Notes: generated from the letters alone by a model not told the origin. A DNA stretch of 64,000 nucleotides from Pseudocercospora fijiensis CIRAD86 (GCF_000340215.1 NW_006921536.1:1348543-1412542); one strand, 5' to 3'. Counted from the first letter of the stretch, positions 1 to 12,700 are shown. A program made the numbers and translations.

Positions 1-2969
1 ATAGGTTCTTAGAAGCCTTTGCTAATTGTGTTGTAGCCTTACTAGTTAACGTATTCTCGGGCTACGACTAGATCCCTCTCTACCCTAATAGCCGAGACCT
101 TACTAGCTTCGAGACGCCCCTTAGGCTATACCGACAAACTACCCTTCCTTAAGAGGCGACTAATTTAGTAGCCTAGTTTGTTCGAATTATAAACCAAGTC
201 CTAGCGGCCTATATCTCCTATATAGCAATGCCTTTCCTCGACGATATCGGTATTAAAGGGCCTAAAACTAGGTACGGCAATAAAGAAGTAGAGCCTAGCA
301 TCCGTAGGTTCTTTCTCGAATATATCCGGAACCTCGATAGTGTCCTTTGCGACCTAGAGCGAGCTAACCTAACGGTCTATAGAGAAAAGCTTTAGCTCCT
401 ATATAAGCGAATAAATATTGTCGGGTTTGTAACCGATAAGAACGGCCGCTATCCTAATAATATACGGGTCCTAAAGATAGTGTCCTAGCCGGATCCTACC
501 TACTAGAAGGATATCCGAACCTAGCTTAGAGTAGTCTCCTACTTCCGTATCTAGGTCGAGAACTTTACATTAGTATATAAGCCCTTATACGCCTTACTTA
601 AGAAGGATGCTAAGTTCGAGTAGACTTCCGTTTACTAAGCAGCTAAGGATAAGGTAACTAAGGCGCTCGTTAGCGCGCCTACGCTTACATCTATTAACTA
701 CTTAGAGGGTATAGGGTTACTAATTGTTGCTATCGACTCGAGTAGGGAAGGCTATAGCGAGATACTAATATAGTATAACCGTAAGGAGCTATCTTTACGT
801 AATTCTATTCGGTACGACTTAGGGCTATAGAAACCGATCGAGGCCCGATATAACGCCGGCAAGCGAGAGTGCCTTAGAGTCTATAAGGCTCTAAAGAAGT
901 TCCGACTATAGCTCTTTAGTATGTTCTTTCGCCTAGAAATCGATGCTTAGACGCTAGTCTATTAGCTTAACTATATAGCCCCCGACCTACTAAACTCTAC
1001 GATAGCTCGGTAGGTTGCCTAGATCTATTTGTTTAACTTCGACGTCTTCTATATTCCTAGGAAGAAGTATACTAGACCGGATAGCCTTTCTAGGAGGCCT
1101 ACTACGGAAGAGGACATCGCCGAAATAATAGAAGAAGAGGATGTCGACGCGGTTATTAACCGTACCTTCTTTACGGCCTTCTATATTAATGCTATACTAG
1201 TAATTACTAGGTCGAACGCCGACAACTATACCGATAACTAACCTAACGAAACTAGCGAGCAACCTAAGGGTTAGGCTAACGAGGATCCTACTACTAGTAG
1301 CGACTAGGCTAAAGATAAGGCGGATAAATTAAATAGGGATAATATCCTTAATAGGGTCTACTCTAACGACTCCTATTATATCGCCTACTTCCTAACCTAT
1401 ACGAAGAAAGCACCTAGTCTATTAAAGAGTTAATACCGTTAGGTTATTCGCTATTCTCGACGCTTCCTTATTAAGGATCGTATCCTTTAGCGACAAGCAA
1501 TAATTAATGCACCTCTATAGCGTATTATTAATAATCCCGTAGTACGATAGGAAATCCTTTATTCGGTTTACGACGAGCTTAGCTACTAGGCAGCGGAGGG
1601 CACGTTCGACGTCCTCCGTCGGCGATACTAGTAGGATAGTATATAGGCTAATGTCTCTCGCTACTATAAGAGCTATCCTAAGTGCAATTTTAGGAATAGC
1701 TACTAACGACTAGGCGAGCTACGTATCCCTACTACCTAATTAGTTAGGGAGCGGTAGTACGGTAATAGGGTTTACCTAAGCCGAAACAATAGCCTATATA
1801 TTATTCGGGAAGGCCTTTCTCGGTAGCCTAAGGCCTATTATTACCGCAAGGGCTGTAGTGCTATTACTGCCTATAATATAGCTACCTTCCTATTTAAGGA
1901 CCTATTCTATCGATAGGGTACGCCCTACGAAGTTATCTTAGACAATTCTACGACTAATATAGCTAAAGAAGTGTAGGCGCTACTTCTTTTATATAGGGCG
2001 AAGAACGTTCGTATCTCCCTATACTATCCGCAAGCTAATAGCGTCGTTAAACGTAGCTATCGGTCTTTAATCGATGCCTTATCTAAGTTAACTAATAGTA
2101 GTAACAGATTAGTCGCGATCTCTACCTATGTCCTAGCCCTTCTCTAGGCCGACCGAACGACTATTATCGATACTACTAGGCTTACGCTAGTAGAGGTTAT
2201 AATTAGAAGAGACGCTATTCTTCCGATTAAATTGTCCTACCGTACGTATAGCGTTTACGACTAGGGATCTATTCGCACTCGAGCGGATCTTCTTACCCTA
2301 CGGGCTAAGGCTCTTAAGGAGATAACTACTACTACTAAGGAGGGACTTGCTCGGTAGCGTCGCCTTCGCGAAGAGGCTAAGCAGTATTTCGATAACTATA
2401 AGGCTATTAATTAGGAACCTCTAAAGGAAGGCGATATAGTTCTCCTATACCGGTCCGAGCTAGAATATAGTTACTCCTATAAGCTAGCTTTTAAATAGAA
2501 AGGGCCTTATAGAGTGTAGGAGGTCCTTTACGACGGTTCTACGTACCGCCTTTAGGAACTTAATAGTGCTACCTTGAAGTACTCGTACTCTCGGGCAAAT
2601 CTAAAGAAGATCGTCGAATTAAGGGAACCTGCCCGCCCTCCGCCGACCGAGGAGGAAGTTAGTACCTCTATAGACCCTCTACCGACGCTAGATACCTATC
2701 GAGAGGAGGATCCTACCGCGATTATAGATCCTGTTCTACCTAACAACTATACCTATCCCTAGATACGTCTTAGTAAGCTATTAGGAATAACTTATAAACA
2801 AAGGGAGGGTTATATACGTATTAATTGCGCGTAGAGCATTTCCGATATTAATTCCGATAATAAACTAGATTTCTAGCTATTTAACTCTAACTCCGAGGAG
2901 GAACTCGACTAGTCTAGCGACGAAGACCGCCTAAAATTATAGGTAGTAGGCGACCCCGAGACTAAATAA
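1..2969 (+). pseudogene. Ty3/gypsy pol remnant (RT, RNase H, integrase), copy D
   Basis: Remnant of the polymerase polyprotein that copies the element's RNA and integrates the DNA. It begins inside RT; the catalytic motif reads PFLDDIG near 230-250 (FLDD in place of the usual YxDD, as in a group of fungal gypsy elements). The end of RNase H is well kept at 1029-1241, with the diagnostic RPDSLSRRP. The integrase zinc-binding and core region follows (AEGTFDVLRRRY near 1590, the segment LDNSTTN near 1940), then a C-terminal tail ending in TAA at 2967-2969. The frame is broken by dozens of TAA/TAG codons that fit RIP of CAA, CAG and TGG. Family call is firm; the product cannot be functional. Confidence 0.85.
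2796..2809 (+). other. polypurine tract 1 (PPT-like, in the pol tail)
   Basis: AAACAAAGGGAGGG lies inside the 3' end of pol. The same tract is at 44919-44932 in copy B and, on the minus strand, at 35373-35386 in copy C. It resembles the true PPT beside the 3' LTR and may be a secondary plus-strand priming site; that role is inference. Confidence 0.4.
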
Positions 2970-3211
2970 TTGCTTACTCTTCCTTGCCTCTACTACGTTA
3001 CTTCCTTGCTCTTGTTAATCGTTCTCCGCGTATACCTTTAGTCCTTACTGCCCTACTGTCTATTCCTACTAGTGCTTATACCCTTATTTATTGTTTGTTT
3101 AGCGTATCTTGTTATTGCCTTTTGCTTTTGCTTTTACCTTCGATAGATGTTGCTATAGCTTTATTCCTTTGCTCTTGTTTCCTTAGAAAGAACTATACGA
3201 GGCATAATTTC

Positions 3212-3238
3212 CTAATAATACCCCGGGGGTAGCATTAG
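3212..3238. repeat. 27-bp palindrome, position P3 (after pol), copy D
   Basis: Arms of 13 bp around a single central base; ideal left arm CTAATGCTACCCC. It lies about 240 bp after the pol stop. The left arm carries RIP-type changes (TG to TA), the right arm GGGGTAGCATTAG is unchanged. Confidence 0.9.
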
Positions 3239-3386
3239 GAAAATAGCCGAACCTAACCCCTCTACCCTTCTAGGACTACTTCCCTCTAGTTTCCTAGACT
3301 CTAGCAACTACCTTTAGGTAGCAACGATAACAAGATTCTACTAGAAACTATTCCTGCCCCGATTAGGACTAGTTACCTAGGACACT

Positions 3387-3398
3387 AAGAAAGGGAGG
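3387..3398 (+). other. polypurine tract 2 (PPT-like, in P3-P4 cassette)
   Basis: AAGAAAGGGAGG within the conserved 435-457-bp noncoding cassette between palindromes P3 and P4. It is present in copy B (45531-45542) and reversed in C (34774-34785) and E (59030-59041). It is followed by a pyrimidine-rich run (CCCTTTCCCTTCC) able to pair with it. A central-PPT function is possible but unproven. Confidence 0.4.
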
Positions 3399-3668
3399 TT
3401 CCCTATCCCTTTCCCTTCCTATCGCTTAGATAGATATAGCAACCTAGGCCTATAGCCTCTAAGAACGGGGACCTTAGGCTATTAAGCTTAGTGTTTAGAA
3501 GAAGGAAGAAGGTAAACGTACGGACTACCTTTACGTGCTTGCTAATATAAAAGGTAATACTATATCTATAACGATCTATAACGACAGTGCTATAGGCTAA
3601 TATACCTACGAATTAGCTGCGCTAGGCCTAGGCAATTTGCTCCCTATCGCCGAGTATCTCTAGGAAAG

Positions 3669-3695
3669 CTAATAATACCCCGGGGGTGTTATTAG
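3669..3695. repeat. 27-bp palindrome, position P4 (before ORFX), copy D
   Basis: Left arm CTAATAATACCCC, centre G, right arm GGGGTGTTATTAG. It is 457 bp from P3 and 415 bp ahead of the ORFX start. Confidence 0.9.
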
Positions 3696-4109
3696 TCCCG
3701 CTAGCCTTACTACTATAGATTTCTACTAGGGACTCGAACTAACTAGTTACATTTCGAGCGCGCGAGAGTCTACGATAGCTAAAGGTTAATAAAGGCGCTT
3801 AGTCGCTACTAGCAATTAGCTAGATTAATTGTTAAACTTTAGCCTGCCCTAATAATAAAGAAGTCTCGTATATAGCTTGACTTTTATATATAGCCGTTAT
3901 CCGTTTGCTTTATCGGAATATACGGACTACGTTACCTTCGTAATATATTTAAAGCGAGCTTCCTAAGCTCTTTCTTCTACTCGATTACTAACTAACTCGC
4001 TACCGCCTAACTACCCCCCCCTTCTATCTAAGCCCTTTAATTATTATTATTAAACAACGAACACGTTTTGCAAACTCGTTTCTAACCCGCTTCCGCTTCG
4101 GTCGACTAG

Positions 4110-5504
4110 ATGTCTTCCGGCGCCCCGAACCCGCTAGGCCTCTCGCCGGCTCTATTAACTAAGAATATCTATAGGTCTTATAGGGGCGACTCTATTACAT
4201 ACCTTATTACTAAGATCGATATAGTTGCTAAGGCCGACATAGGCAAAGCGCCTACCGCCCTATCTATCTATTAACAACTCGACGACCTTAGCAAGCTAGG
4301 TAAAGAGCGGTTTACTACATATACCAACTATATTAAGAAGGCCGCTAAGGTCTGTAGTCTCTACACTAGTGCCAAGACGAATGTTCTAGTCGGTCGCTTA
4401 CTAAAGATTAGACGCGAGGTTCCCAATTAGGATGCCTTTACTGCCCTTAAGGATAACTATACTAACTAGTTTCCTAGACGCCCTGCTGCTACCCCGACCT
4501 CCCTAGGACTCTACGTATTTAACCCTACTAGCACTATTACTCGCGATCTTACGCTAACTAAGCGTCGGTATAAGTTAATCGCTAGCATTCTCGGCTAAGG
4601 CACCTCCTTCGACCGCTTTCGTTAGACTAGCAATACTATCTTCCCTCGAGTCTTCGGTTAGATATAGTTACCTCGTAGAGCGCACCGTTCCCTTATTATC
4701 GACCTAATATAGGAGGAATTTCGTATATACTTTTAGTATATACGTAAGCTTCCTAAGTCTAAGTAGGAAGGCCGCAATGCCCTTCAAACCTATAGTATAA
4801 GCAACTAAATCGTCTGTTAGTATCCTGCCTTATAGCTCTTAGCTATCGCCCTTTGCCCTAATTACGTATACGAGCTTATCTCCGTCCCTAAGCCTACTAA
4901 GTACTTTAAGGTAGGTAAAGGCGGTTATAAGAACTGCCCTACTAAGGAGACTACTCGTCTCGGATAAGATATAATTAAGCTCGTAGCTAGTAAGGGTGCT
5001 AGCTATCTACGTATTAAGGTTTGCTTTACGTTAGAAAATAAGACTGCCTGCTCGACTATTATCGAGGGTATATACGAGCTAGAAGTCTTTAAGAACTAGG
5101 TTGAGAAGCTTAAGGACCGTAGCCTAGTTCTACTAAACAAGATTAGCAAGCTTACTAAGAAGCACCTTACTACTAACGACCTCGGGCATATATTCGCTAT
5201 TTTAGTCGAAGGCCTTAGTTGCATTTCCGATGCCCTAGTCGGTAGAATTCCTTAGTTAAGTTACGTTGTTTAGAACGAAGTTAAATAAATCCTCTAGTTT
5301 AGTAAGGAGGAGCTTAAGGAGTATCTACGCGAGTAGGAGAACGCTACATAGGACAAGGCTACTAACCTCCTCGTTAATTAAGCTTATTACGAGACCGAGT
5401 ACTTCGGTGCTAATAGCTTCAACGCCTATAGGGGAGTTCTCGAAGACCGACTAGCTAATAAGGTTATTGCTAGTAAGGATTACGGTATATTAAAGCAATT
5501 GTAA
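4110..5504 (+). pseudogene. ORFX remnant, internally deleted (copy D)
   Basis: Third frame of the element, between palindromes P4 and P5. The start codon is still ATG here (protein begins MSSGAPNPLG) and the frame ends at TAA 5502-5504. Compared with copies B, C and E it lacks 1095 bp after codon 10: the joint lies at a shared GGC, the deletion is in frame, and reading resumes at LSPALLTKN. A second deletion of roughly 0.4 kb lies near 5195-5210 (after DLGHIFA). RIP stops run throughout. No family is recognised; see the full-length copy in C for a description. Confidence 0.6.
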
Positions 5505-5564
5505 GTCGGCGTAGTAGATTAGTTGCTTAGGAAATTAGTTCTTGCGTATTAATAGAATCTAGGA

Positions 5565-5591
5565 ATAATGCTACCCCGGGGGTATTATTAG
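5565..5591. repeat. 27-bp palindrome, position P5 (after ORFX), copy D
   Basis: Left arm ATAATGCTACCCC, centre G, right arm GGGGTATTATTAG; first base is changed from the ideal. It starts 60 bp after the ORFX stop and lies 94 bp ahead of the PPT. Confidence 0.85.
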
Positions 5592-5684
5592 AGTTCTAAG
5601 AAATAACCTTAGCTAAGATGCCTAAGGCTGCATAACTGTTTGTTTGTTTTAAGCGCCTAATATGAAACGTGTCTAGTTAGATAC

Positions 5685-5699
5685 GAAGAAAGGGAGGGA
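5685..5699 (+). other. polypurine tract directly upstream of 3' LTR, copy D
   Basis: GAAGAAAGGGAGGGA abuts the LTR start, the expected place for the plus-strand primer of an LTR retrotransposon. Equivalent tracts are at 31188-31202 (C) and 55394-55408 (E), both on the minus strand. Confidence 0.8.
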
Positions 5700-5978
5700 T
5701 ATTAGCTAGTAACCGGCCCTACACTATAGGCTAAGTTTTGAGCCTATATAAGAGGCCTCCTTCTATATAGTAGATAGAGTATCAACCTCGTATAGCATAT
5801 TGTTTATGTTACACTTCTATAATGCCTATGTTGCAGGGCCCTAGTTACTAGCCTAAGCGACTTGTTTGTTATCCTATTATACTAAACATAGCTGCCCATT
5901 TTGCTATAGGTTATGTTACCCTCGGTTGCCTATACTATTGCTACTAGTAGTAGTAGTAGTATTAGTTTCCGTCCTTTA
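5700..5978 (+). repeat. 3' LTR, copy D (279 bp)
   Basis: Begins TATTAGCTAGTAACCGG and ends TTTCCGTCCTTTA; the terminal TA..TA fits TG..CA after RIP. A TATA box (TATATAAGAGG, 5745-5755) lies only 45 bp in, so U3 is very short. A (TAG)n run near the 3' end varies in length between copies (279-283 bp). Other copies: 22427, 26186 (+) and 30908, 41561, 55114 (-). Confidence 0.9.
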
Positions 5979-8900
5979 CTATGTATATGAATTTCTTATT
6001 ATCTAATGCCTTCTATTTACTAACCTAGTTGCTTAATGCCTTACCTTCTACGGATTTGAATTATAGGCCGATATTAAAGTACGAATATAGTAGATAATCG
6101 ATAGCCGGTACCTACGGAGCATCGGGTATAGGTTTCTATATTAGCGTCTTCTTAAGGCGAATTATTTTCGATAGTAGCTAGGGGCGAAATACGTCGAGCG
6201 CTATAGTATCTTCGTAGGAAATACTTAGTTCTATTTAAGCCGCGGCCGAGTCGGAGTATTCGGATTATAAGTACTTAGAAACCTAATTGCTAATATACTT
6301 AGCCGAATTAGAGATAGTACTAGAGTTACTAAACTAGAAGTTAAGTTCTATAGTACGTATCTCGTTAGTAGATAGCGCCGCGTCGATAAAGTTAAATCGT
6401 ACTATAGACAGCGACTAAACGGGGCAGATACGACCTTTTTAATCGTAGGCCTTAACGTATCTCTATACCGCGGCAGTTACGATTACGGCTAACTTAGATA
6501 GTTTGCTAAACGGGGTACCGCTAAGGCCGAAAATAAAAGGATAACCTATAAAACTAGCGATAGGAGTCTACTCTTTAGCGCTAGGGGTCTTAGTAATATA
6601 AAACTTATTAACGATAATAGTCGTAGTAAGTATACGAAGCGGCGGCACTTTCGAATCGGGCTTGTTAGGATTCTTAACGTACTTCTATTTTTCGGCTCTA
6701 TTGTATATCTTAAAATCTAGTATATTAACTATTAGTATCGAGGTAGTAAGGATAATCTACTTATAGTACTATAAACAAAGGTCTATGTCTATACCGTCGT
6801 ATTAAAGCAACTACCGTATAGGAACGGATCGCGTAACCTACTACTTATCTATAGTCTCCTTACCGAAAATATCTTTAAGTTATAACTGAGGCGGAACCGC
6901 TATATAGTTAAATAGAAGAATATTATCGACGTATAAAACCTAGTCGTATTTCTATAGACTAGATATACTACGTCTCTTATCCTTCGTTAGCTTACTAGAA
7001 TCTTTTATAAGATATACGAGTATAGCTCTATATAGTATAAAGTTGTCGATCTTATATATCTAGTTTTCGACTAGCTGCTTCGGAATATAGACAATATAGA
7101 CGCTAGGGCGAATAACCGGCTTTATATCGCTAGCTAATACCTACGGATCGAACGTAAGTCTCTTATTTAGCCGAAGTCCCGGGTTTTTAGATAACTTCGA
7201 TAGCCGAAAAGGATAAGCGTTAATAGTTAGTAGCCCGATATTATCCTATATCTACTACTACGTCGAGATTATAGCGAGGTACGCTAACGTATATACTGTC
7301 TTGCCTATACCTACGTCCGTACTACCGATATAGAAGTCTACGCTAGTAATAGAAGCTATAAGCGTCTAGACGAGTATATAGAATTAATAGGACTTTAATA
7401 GACGATTTCATCTCTAATTAGGTAGAACAATACCTACACGCGGCGAAGTCTAGCTAGGATCGAGTAGTCTAAAATCGTATATTAACTTAGAGTTCTCGGC
7501 GTTAAGGTAGGAGTATATATTACCGGATAACTGCTTCTCTACTTTATTTTCGATATTTAAGTCCGTCGACTTAGACTAGCTAGGTATTGCCGACGAGATC
7601 TAATCGATAAAGGATACTAACGTCCAGATCGGTAGAGCGTCGGTTTCGACTTCTACTTACATATTCGGTAGTCGTATAGCAAGTTCGGGCTTATTCAGAT
7701 CTAGTAGCGATACGATCTGACTTAGTAACGACTTAGTCTATTTCTAGCGAATCCGATCTCGCTTTAAGTCGATTATATTTTCGGCCTCCTTATCCTTAAT
7801 ATTATCGGCTTTACTTAATATCGTTTTTCTATCGTCTTTAGTATTATTACTAGCATTTGTCGGTACGACCCTAGAAGGTAGTGCGAGAAGAAATCGAGGA
7901 AGTACTAGTATATTTAGAGGTTGCAATGCTTTAGATATAGTAGAAGTAGTATAGCTGTTTACTATTTCCTAGGTCGTATCGGGCTATATAGAATAAACGG
8001 CCGCTTTAACCGATTTAGTAAGAGTAGCTAGAAGTATAGCGGTATTCCTATTATAGTCGTTATTGCTAAGCGTCTACTTAACTATATAGTCGATAGCCTG
8101 CTAAATCGCTATCGTATTCGTAGTAGTATCGGCTATAGCTTTTCGTATAGCCGCCGCCCGGTCTACTATTTATTATTCTATTTTCTTCCGGAGGCTATCT
8201 ATAATAATCCGTTTACGATGCTCGCGAGCGTCCTACTCCTTACGAGCGATAAGATCAAACTTAGTCTACTTAGTAGCTAAGTTCGTAGGTAACTGCCGAT
8301 TCTAACCGATATCGGGTTCGGTAGACTCGTCGACTATAGAAGTACTATACTTAGTAAGATCGATACTTCTCGAAGACTTTAATAGGGAGGGTCGACGATA
8401 TATAGAAGGTATCCTAGTATAGTCCTTAATATTTCTACTAACGAAGAAGTCGAGACTAGTAGAAACCTAAGTATCTAAGTAGTTATATAACTCTATAGCT
8501 AGGGAGTAGAATATCGGATCGGTTTTGCATTTAGAAAGACCTTCGGGACCGCGATTCGAATCGATTACTACGAAAAATTCGTACTTCTACTATTCGGGCG
8601 ATAGTAATAACTCTCGTACGAGCGCGAGCTGTAACAAGTCCTTTATACTAGTATTATTAGAAGCCTTCGATTCTAGGATAGACTAATTTAAGCCTAGTAC
8701 CTCTAATCCTACCGTTAAAGGTAACTGCTATTCGATAATACTAAACTATAGCGTAATCTCGGACCGGTTAATATTTAAAGGGCGTAGCGCGTCGAACATT
8801 TCTAGTTTATTATCGTCGCTACCTAGCGAATCTTCGAGCCTTATTCTTTTAAAACCCCGACCGACTCTACTACTAGTCTTACTAGTAGACGTAGTACTTA

Positions 8901-9720
8901 CTCTACGCTTCGGTATAGAGGGTATAGTTTGCCGGGATCTGTTAGTCTCGGTCTCGGCTACGTCTTTATCTTTAGCATTCGTACCGGTAGGTAGGGTATA
9001 ATTGTCCTTAATCTCCTTCTATACGAGGCGATATACTAAATAGGCTATAGACCTCTAAATTGGATTATTCGGACTATTTGTATTGTCCTACGGAAGTATA
9101 CCTTTAACGTACTACTTTAGAGGATCGTTAGGATCTTTATAGTACTAGTCGGGCATTAATAGCGTACGTCTAAGCTTAGTAGGATATTAAAGGTTGCTAG
9201 TAATAGTATATACTATTTCCTTCTCCTACTTATACGTCCCTTTAATAGGCTAGCGATACTGCTTGCCGCTCGACCGATTAAATGAAAAATGTCTCCTAAG
9301 ATACGGAAGGAGCTTCTATACCACCAGCTTAAGAAGCGACTTGTCTATACTATATAGATTTTTTACAACATGTTTAGGGACGTCTTTGCTATCGTTTAAG
9401 GCTTAGATAAGCGGACGGTTGTCCTTATCCTAATCTTCGATCTTCGAGGGGACTACTGTCTCGGCGAAGGTAGTAGGCGATAGGTTTATAACGAGAGTAG
9501 TAGAGAAGCGGACGGAAGGTAGCGAAGTTAAATATACGTTAGGGTCGGCGGATATAAGAATAGGAGCGGAGAGCTGCTTATACCCGCCGATCCTAACGCG
9601 AGCCGTTAGAGTTACGTTATATAACGGGTATCTACGTATATAAGCTTAATATTAGTCGAGCACGACGGCCGAGATATATAGTACGGCTTATATAGAAGTT
9701 AGAATAGGGCATTAGCGAAG
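5979..9720 (-). pseudogene. RIP-degraded SNF2-type helicase gene, C-terminally truncated
   Basis: One minus-strand frame can be followed from about 9720 down to 5979 with many RIP-type stops. Motif I (Walker A) reads TDVGIGKTV at about 7295-7325. It is followed by the SNF2-like stretch ending YIVYIPKQLVEN (7060-7095), a degraded motif II region (about 6640-6710) and motif III-like LSGTPFSK (about 6500-6530). The N-terminal half is low-complexity, Ser/Thr/Lys-rich and unrecognised; its conserved-looking start contains ARVRIGGYKQL near 9590. The helicase C-lobe is not seen: the gene is cut by copy D at 5979. RIP acts on duplicated DNA, so this was probably a multicopy gene. Subfamily is unknown; SNF2 call moderately firm. 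Confidence 0.6.
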
Positions 9721-12700
9721 GGAATAATATACTATACGTAGAAGGGGGTATATACATACAGAACAGATATATTGGTACAGGTTAACAGTTAATATTAAAA
9801 GAGGTAGTAGTAAGGAAAGGGTACGACCTTAAGTACCTACCTTATAACTAGGTCGGTAAGCGAGTCGGGCCTAACTAACTAATAAATAGACGAAGTAAGA
9901 GATCTAGCGCTTAAGCGTATAATAGTTCGGTTACGTAACTAGTAACTAAAGTAATAAGGCTATAGATAAGCGTTCTAGTATAAACCTCCTATACGATAGA
10001 CGATTCTAGATATAGGGCTAAGAAGTTATAGTAAATATAGCACTATATAACAAGTGATCGAAAGATAGTAATATAGATATAAGCCTACCTATAATAGATA
10101 TATAACTATAATCGCCCGAGCGTAACGCGGGTACTAATAAGCTACGCAATGTAGCTAAACTAACTAGCCTATATCCTAGTAGTAACTAATAAGAATAATA
10201 CGATAGCTAGTAGACTAGACCTGCTATAGTACGAGGGTACGGGTTAACGAGGCGGTTGCTCTAAGGACCCTAGAGTATAGTATATAGGTAATTCGAGTAG
10301 ATTGTCGGATATAGCGAATATTACGTATACGAAAGATAGCGTAGCATTAGAATGCACGGAAATACTCTATATAGACCGAAAGGTTAGCTAGAATAAATTA
10401 AGGTATTTTCTTTTTCTTAAGGAGCTACCTATAGATAAGTATTAACTAGTTATTCGGATTTGTAGCAGTTCTACTAGGAAGTCTACTAGGAGTAAATACG
10501 AATAGGAGCTAGTATATATCCCGACTAACGCGGCGTACTACTCGTAGGATATCTACGGTAATACGAGCCTCTTAGAATACTCGAGACGTAACGCGAAGTC
10601 GACCGACGATTAAGGTAATATATTTTCTATTAATACTACTAACTCCCTCGGCGACGAAAGGGTATATGTTTAGCTATAACGATTAGTATATTAGGCATTA
10701 AACGATCGAAATATTATACGGATCGTATATTAGAGCGGTAGTCTACGTAGGAGGCCTAATAAATAACCGTATATTAATCCGTAGTAAAATAACAAACTAG
10801 GCGTAAAGTTAAGAAGCTAGATAATAGATAACGTAATTTGCCGAACGCGCTACCGAAGTTAGTAAGAGAGAATATCGGAATTGTCTAGTAGGCTTAGTAC
10901 TCGATTCGAGGCCGAATTAGGGCCTAAGTCGGCCTAATCTAAATACTAATAAACCCTACAACTAAAATAATTTCTATTACTAACTAACTTCGATCTTCTA
11001 TAACGCAATATATATAACTACCGCCTTCGAGAATACTACGTACTTAACTACCTCGCGACTAATATTTAATCGGCGGTATTACTCGCGGCCTTAGCCTATC
11101 GCCGTCGACGTACTACGTATTTTACGCTAGCGTCGAGAGGTCAATCTAGGAGTCTAGTTAGATTAGTAGTACGTTCCGATTACTATTATTACTAGAACGC
11201 CGAAGGATATAAGGTCGCCTATACGACCTAGTATTAGTAGACGAGAAATACAAAGAAGAGTTCCCTAAGGTAGTAGAGTATATCGGAACTATAGAGGGAT
11301 AGACTACGTTTAGGTACCTAGTATATAAGATTTGTTCTAATTATCGCCGACGGACGAGACTAAAGATAGTACGCGTTATAACGTATAGAGTCGGCGATAT
11401 TAGTAATTGTACGGAAATCGCTATATCTACCGATACTAGGCTAGCGATATTAGACGGTTCTAGAGTAGTGCCGGCGTACCGCGTACTTAATAACGCGTAG
11501 TAGAGTATAGTTACGGTATAAGAGTAGAACGGGAAGGTAAAACCTATATATCGACTATACGAACTCGATTATCGCTAGCCTATAGTTAAAGGCCGCGCGT
11601 TAGTAGGAGTCGATAATATAGACCTCGACCGATTAGTTAAGATACTATAGGTAGATTATAGTTCCGTAACCGGAGTTAACGCCTTATATTAGATAAGCGA
11701 CTAATATAGACACGTTCGAATTAATAATAAGCGATAGTAGAGGGCTAGTCTATCTAATATATTAGGCAGAGGCCTACTACTACGATTTGCAATCTGTAAG
11801 TAAATAAAAGATACAGAGCCTACGTAAATGCGACTATAGAAGAGCAAAATAAATAATTAATTTTACTAGATCCAATAGAGAAGTCCTACTCTAATAGTAG
11901 TAGGTACTAATATACTTATTAAACCTAAGGCAGGGTGCCCGGCTACAATAAGCGCTACGCCTTAATTTTCGATATATACTAATATACGGTAAGCATATTA
12001 CGTATAGTAGTCTTAAGCGCCGCGATCTCCTCCTTTATCTATTAAATCTCGGCCTATATTTAAGTACCCTAATAGCGCTATAGGGAGGGCGGACTCGGAG
12101 TATCGCGATAATTAAGATAAGGCTAAGTAGGCTGCGACTCGCGGTCGTTAGGCTAATATATATTACATACCTCTAACTAGTCTAGTTCGAATTGCATCTA
12201 TCGAGTATAGGGCCTCTACGGTATTAATAACCTCGAATTAGCTAAATATACTAATAGAGATAGTTCCGACTAACCCGTAATACTACGAGGCGGCTTAGAA
12301 GGTATATATTCAACCTAGTAGATTAGCTAACGTCTATTAAATTAACGATAAATAACATATATCTATATATATAGTAGTAGCGACCGAGCGAGAAATAAAT
12401 AGTATAGATATACCGGTTACTTTCGTATAATATCGAAGGTATTACTATATACTATCGGCCTCGACTCTAATTGCCGCTAAACTGCTAATAGCGTTTAATT
12501 AGTAGTTCCCGAACCCGACTCGCGACCGAATCGGGCTAGCGTCGCTAAGGTACGAAAATAGCTAATAGACTACGATTATACTTCGGCGTTAGTAGGGCAT
12601 ATCCGATAGAGCTAATAAGCGATTATAGACGGCGACTCGGGTAGTCTATATAGGAGTAGAGGATTAAACCGCAATTTAATACCCCCTTTTCGTAGTATAA

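Larger units (their letters stand above)
1..5978 (+). mobile_element. Ty3/gypsy element, copy D (3' part)
   Basis: This is the 3' portion of a large LTR retrotransposon whose 5' LTR, gag and protease lie outside the window. In order it holds the RT-RNase H-integrase frame, a short spacer, a 27-bp palindrome, a noncoding cassette, a second palindrome, a shortened ORFX, a third palindrome, a polypurine tract and the 3' LTR. It is heavily RIPed: nearly all CA and TG are now TA. The base after the LTR starts CTAT, one of the 4-bp target sequences used by this family (CTAG, CTAT or ATAG in other copies). It abuts and apparently truncates the helicase remnant to its right. Confidence 0.85.

Noticed and set aside
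2984..3232. 82-codon hydrophobic frame after pol in D, with a similar one at 59260-59457 (-) in E, as a small membrane protein
   Set aside because: The DNA is homologous but pyrimidine-rich, and the two frames are in different phases over the shared stretch, so hydrophobicity comes from composition rather than conserved coding.
7744..7926. 60-codon minus frame as a separate gene
   Set aside because: It is just a stop-free interval within the degraded helicase region.
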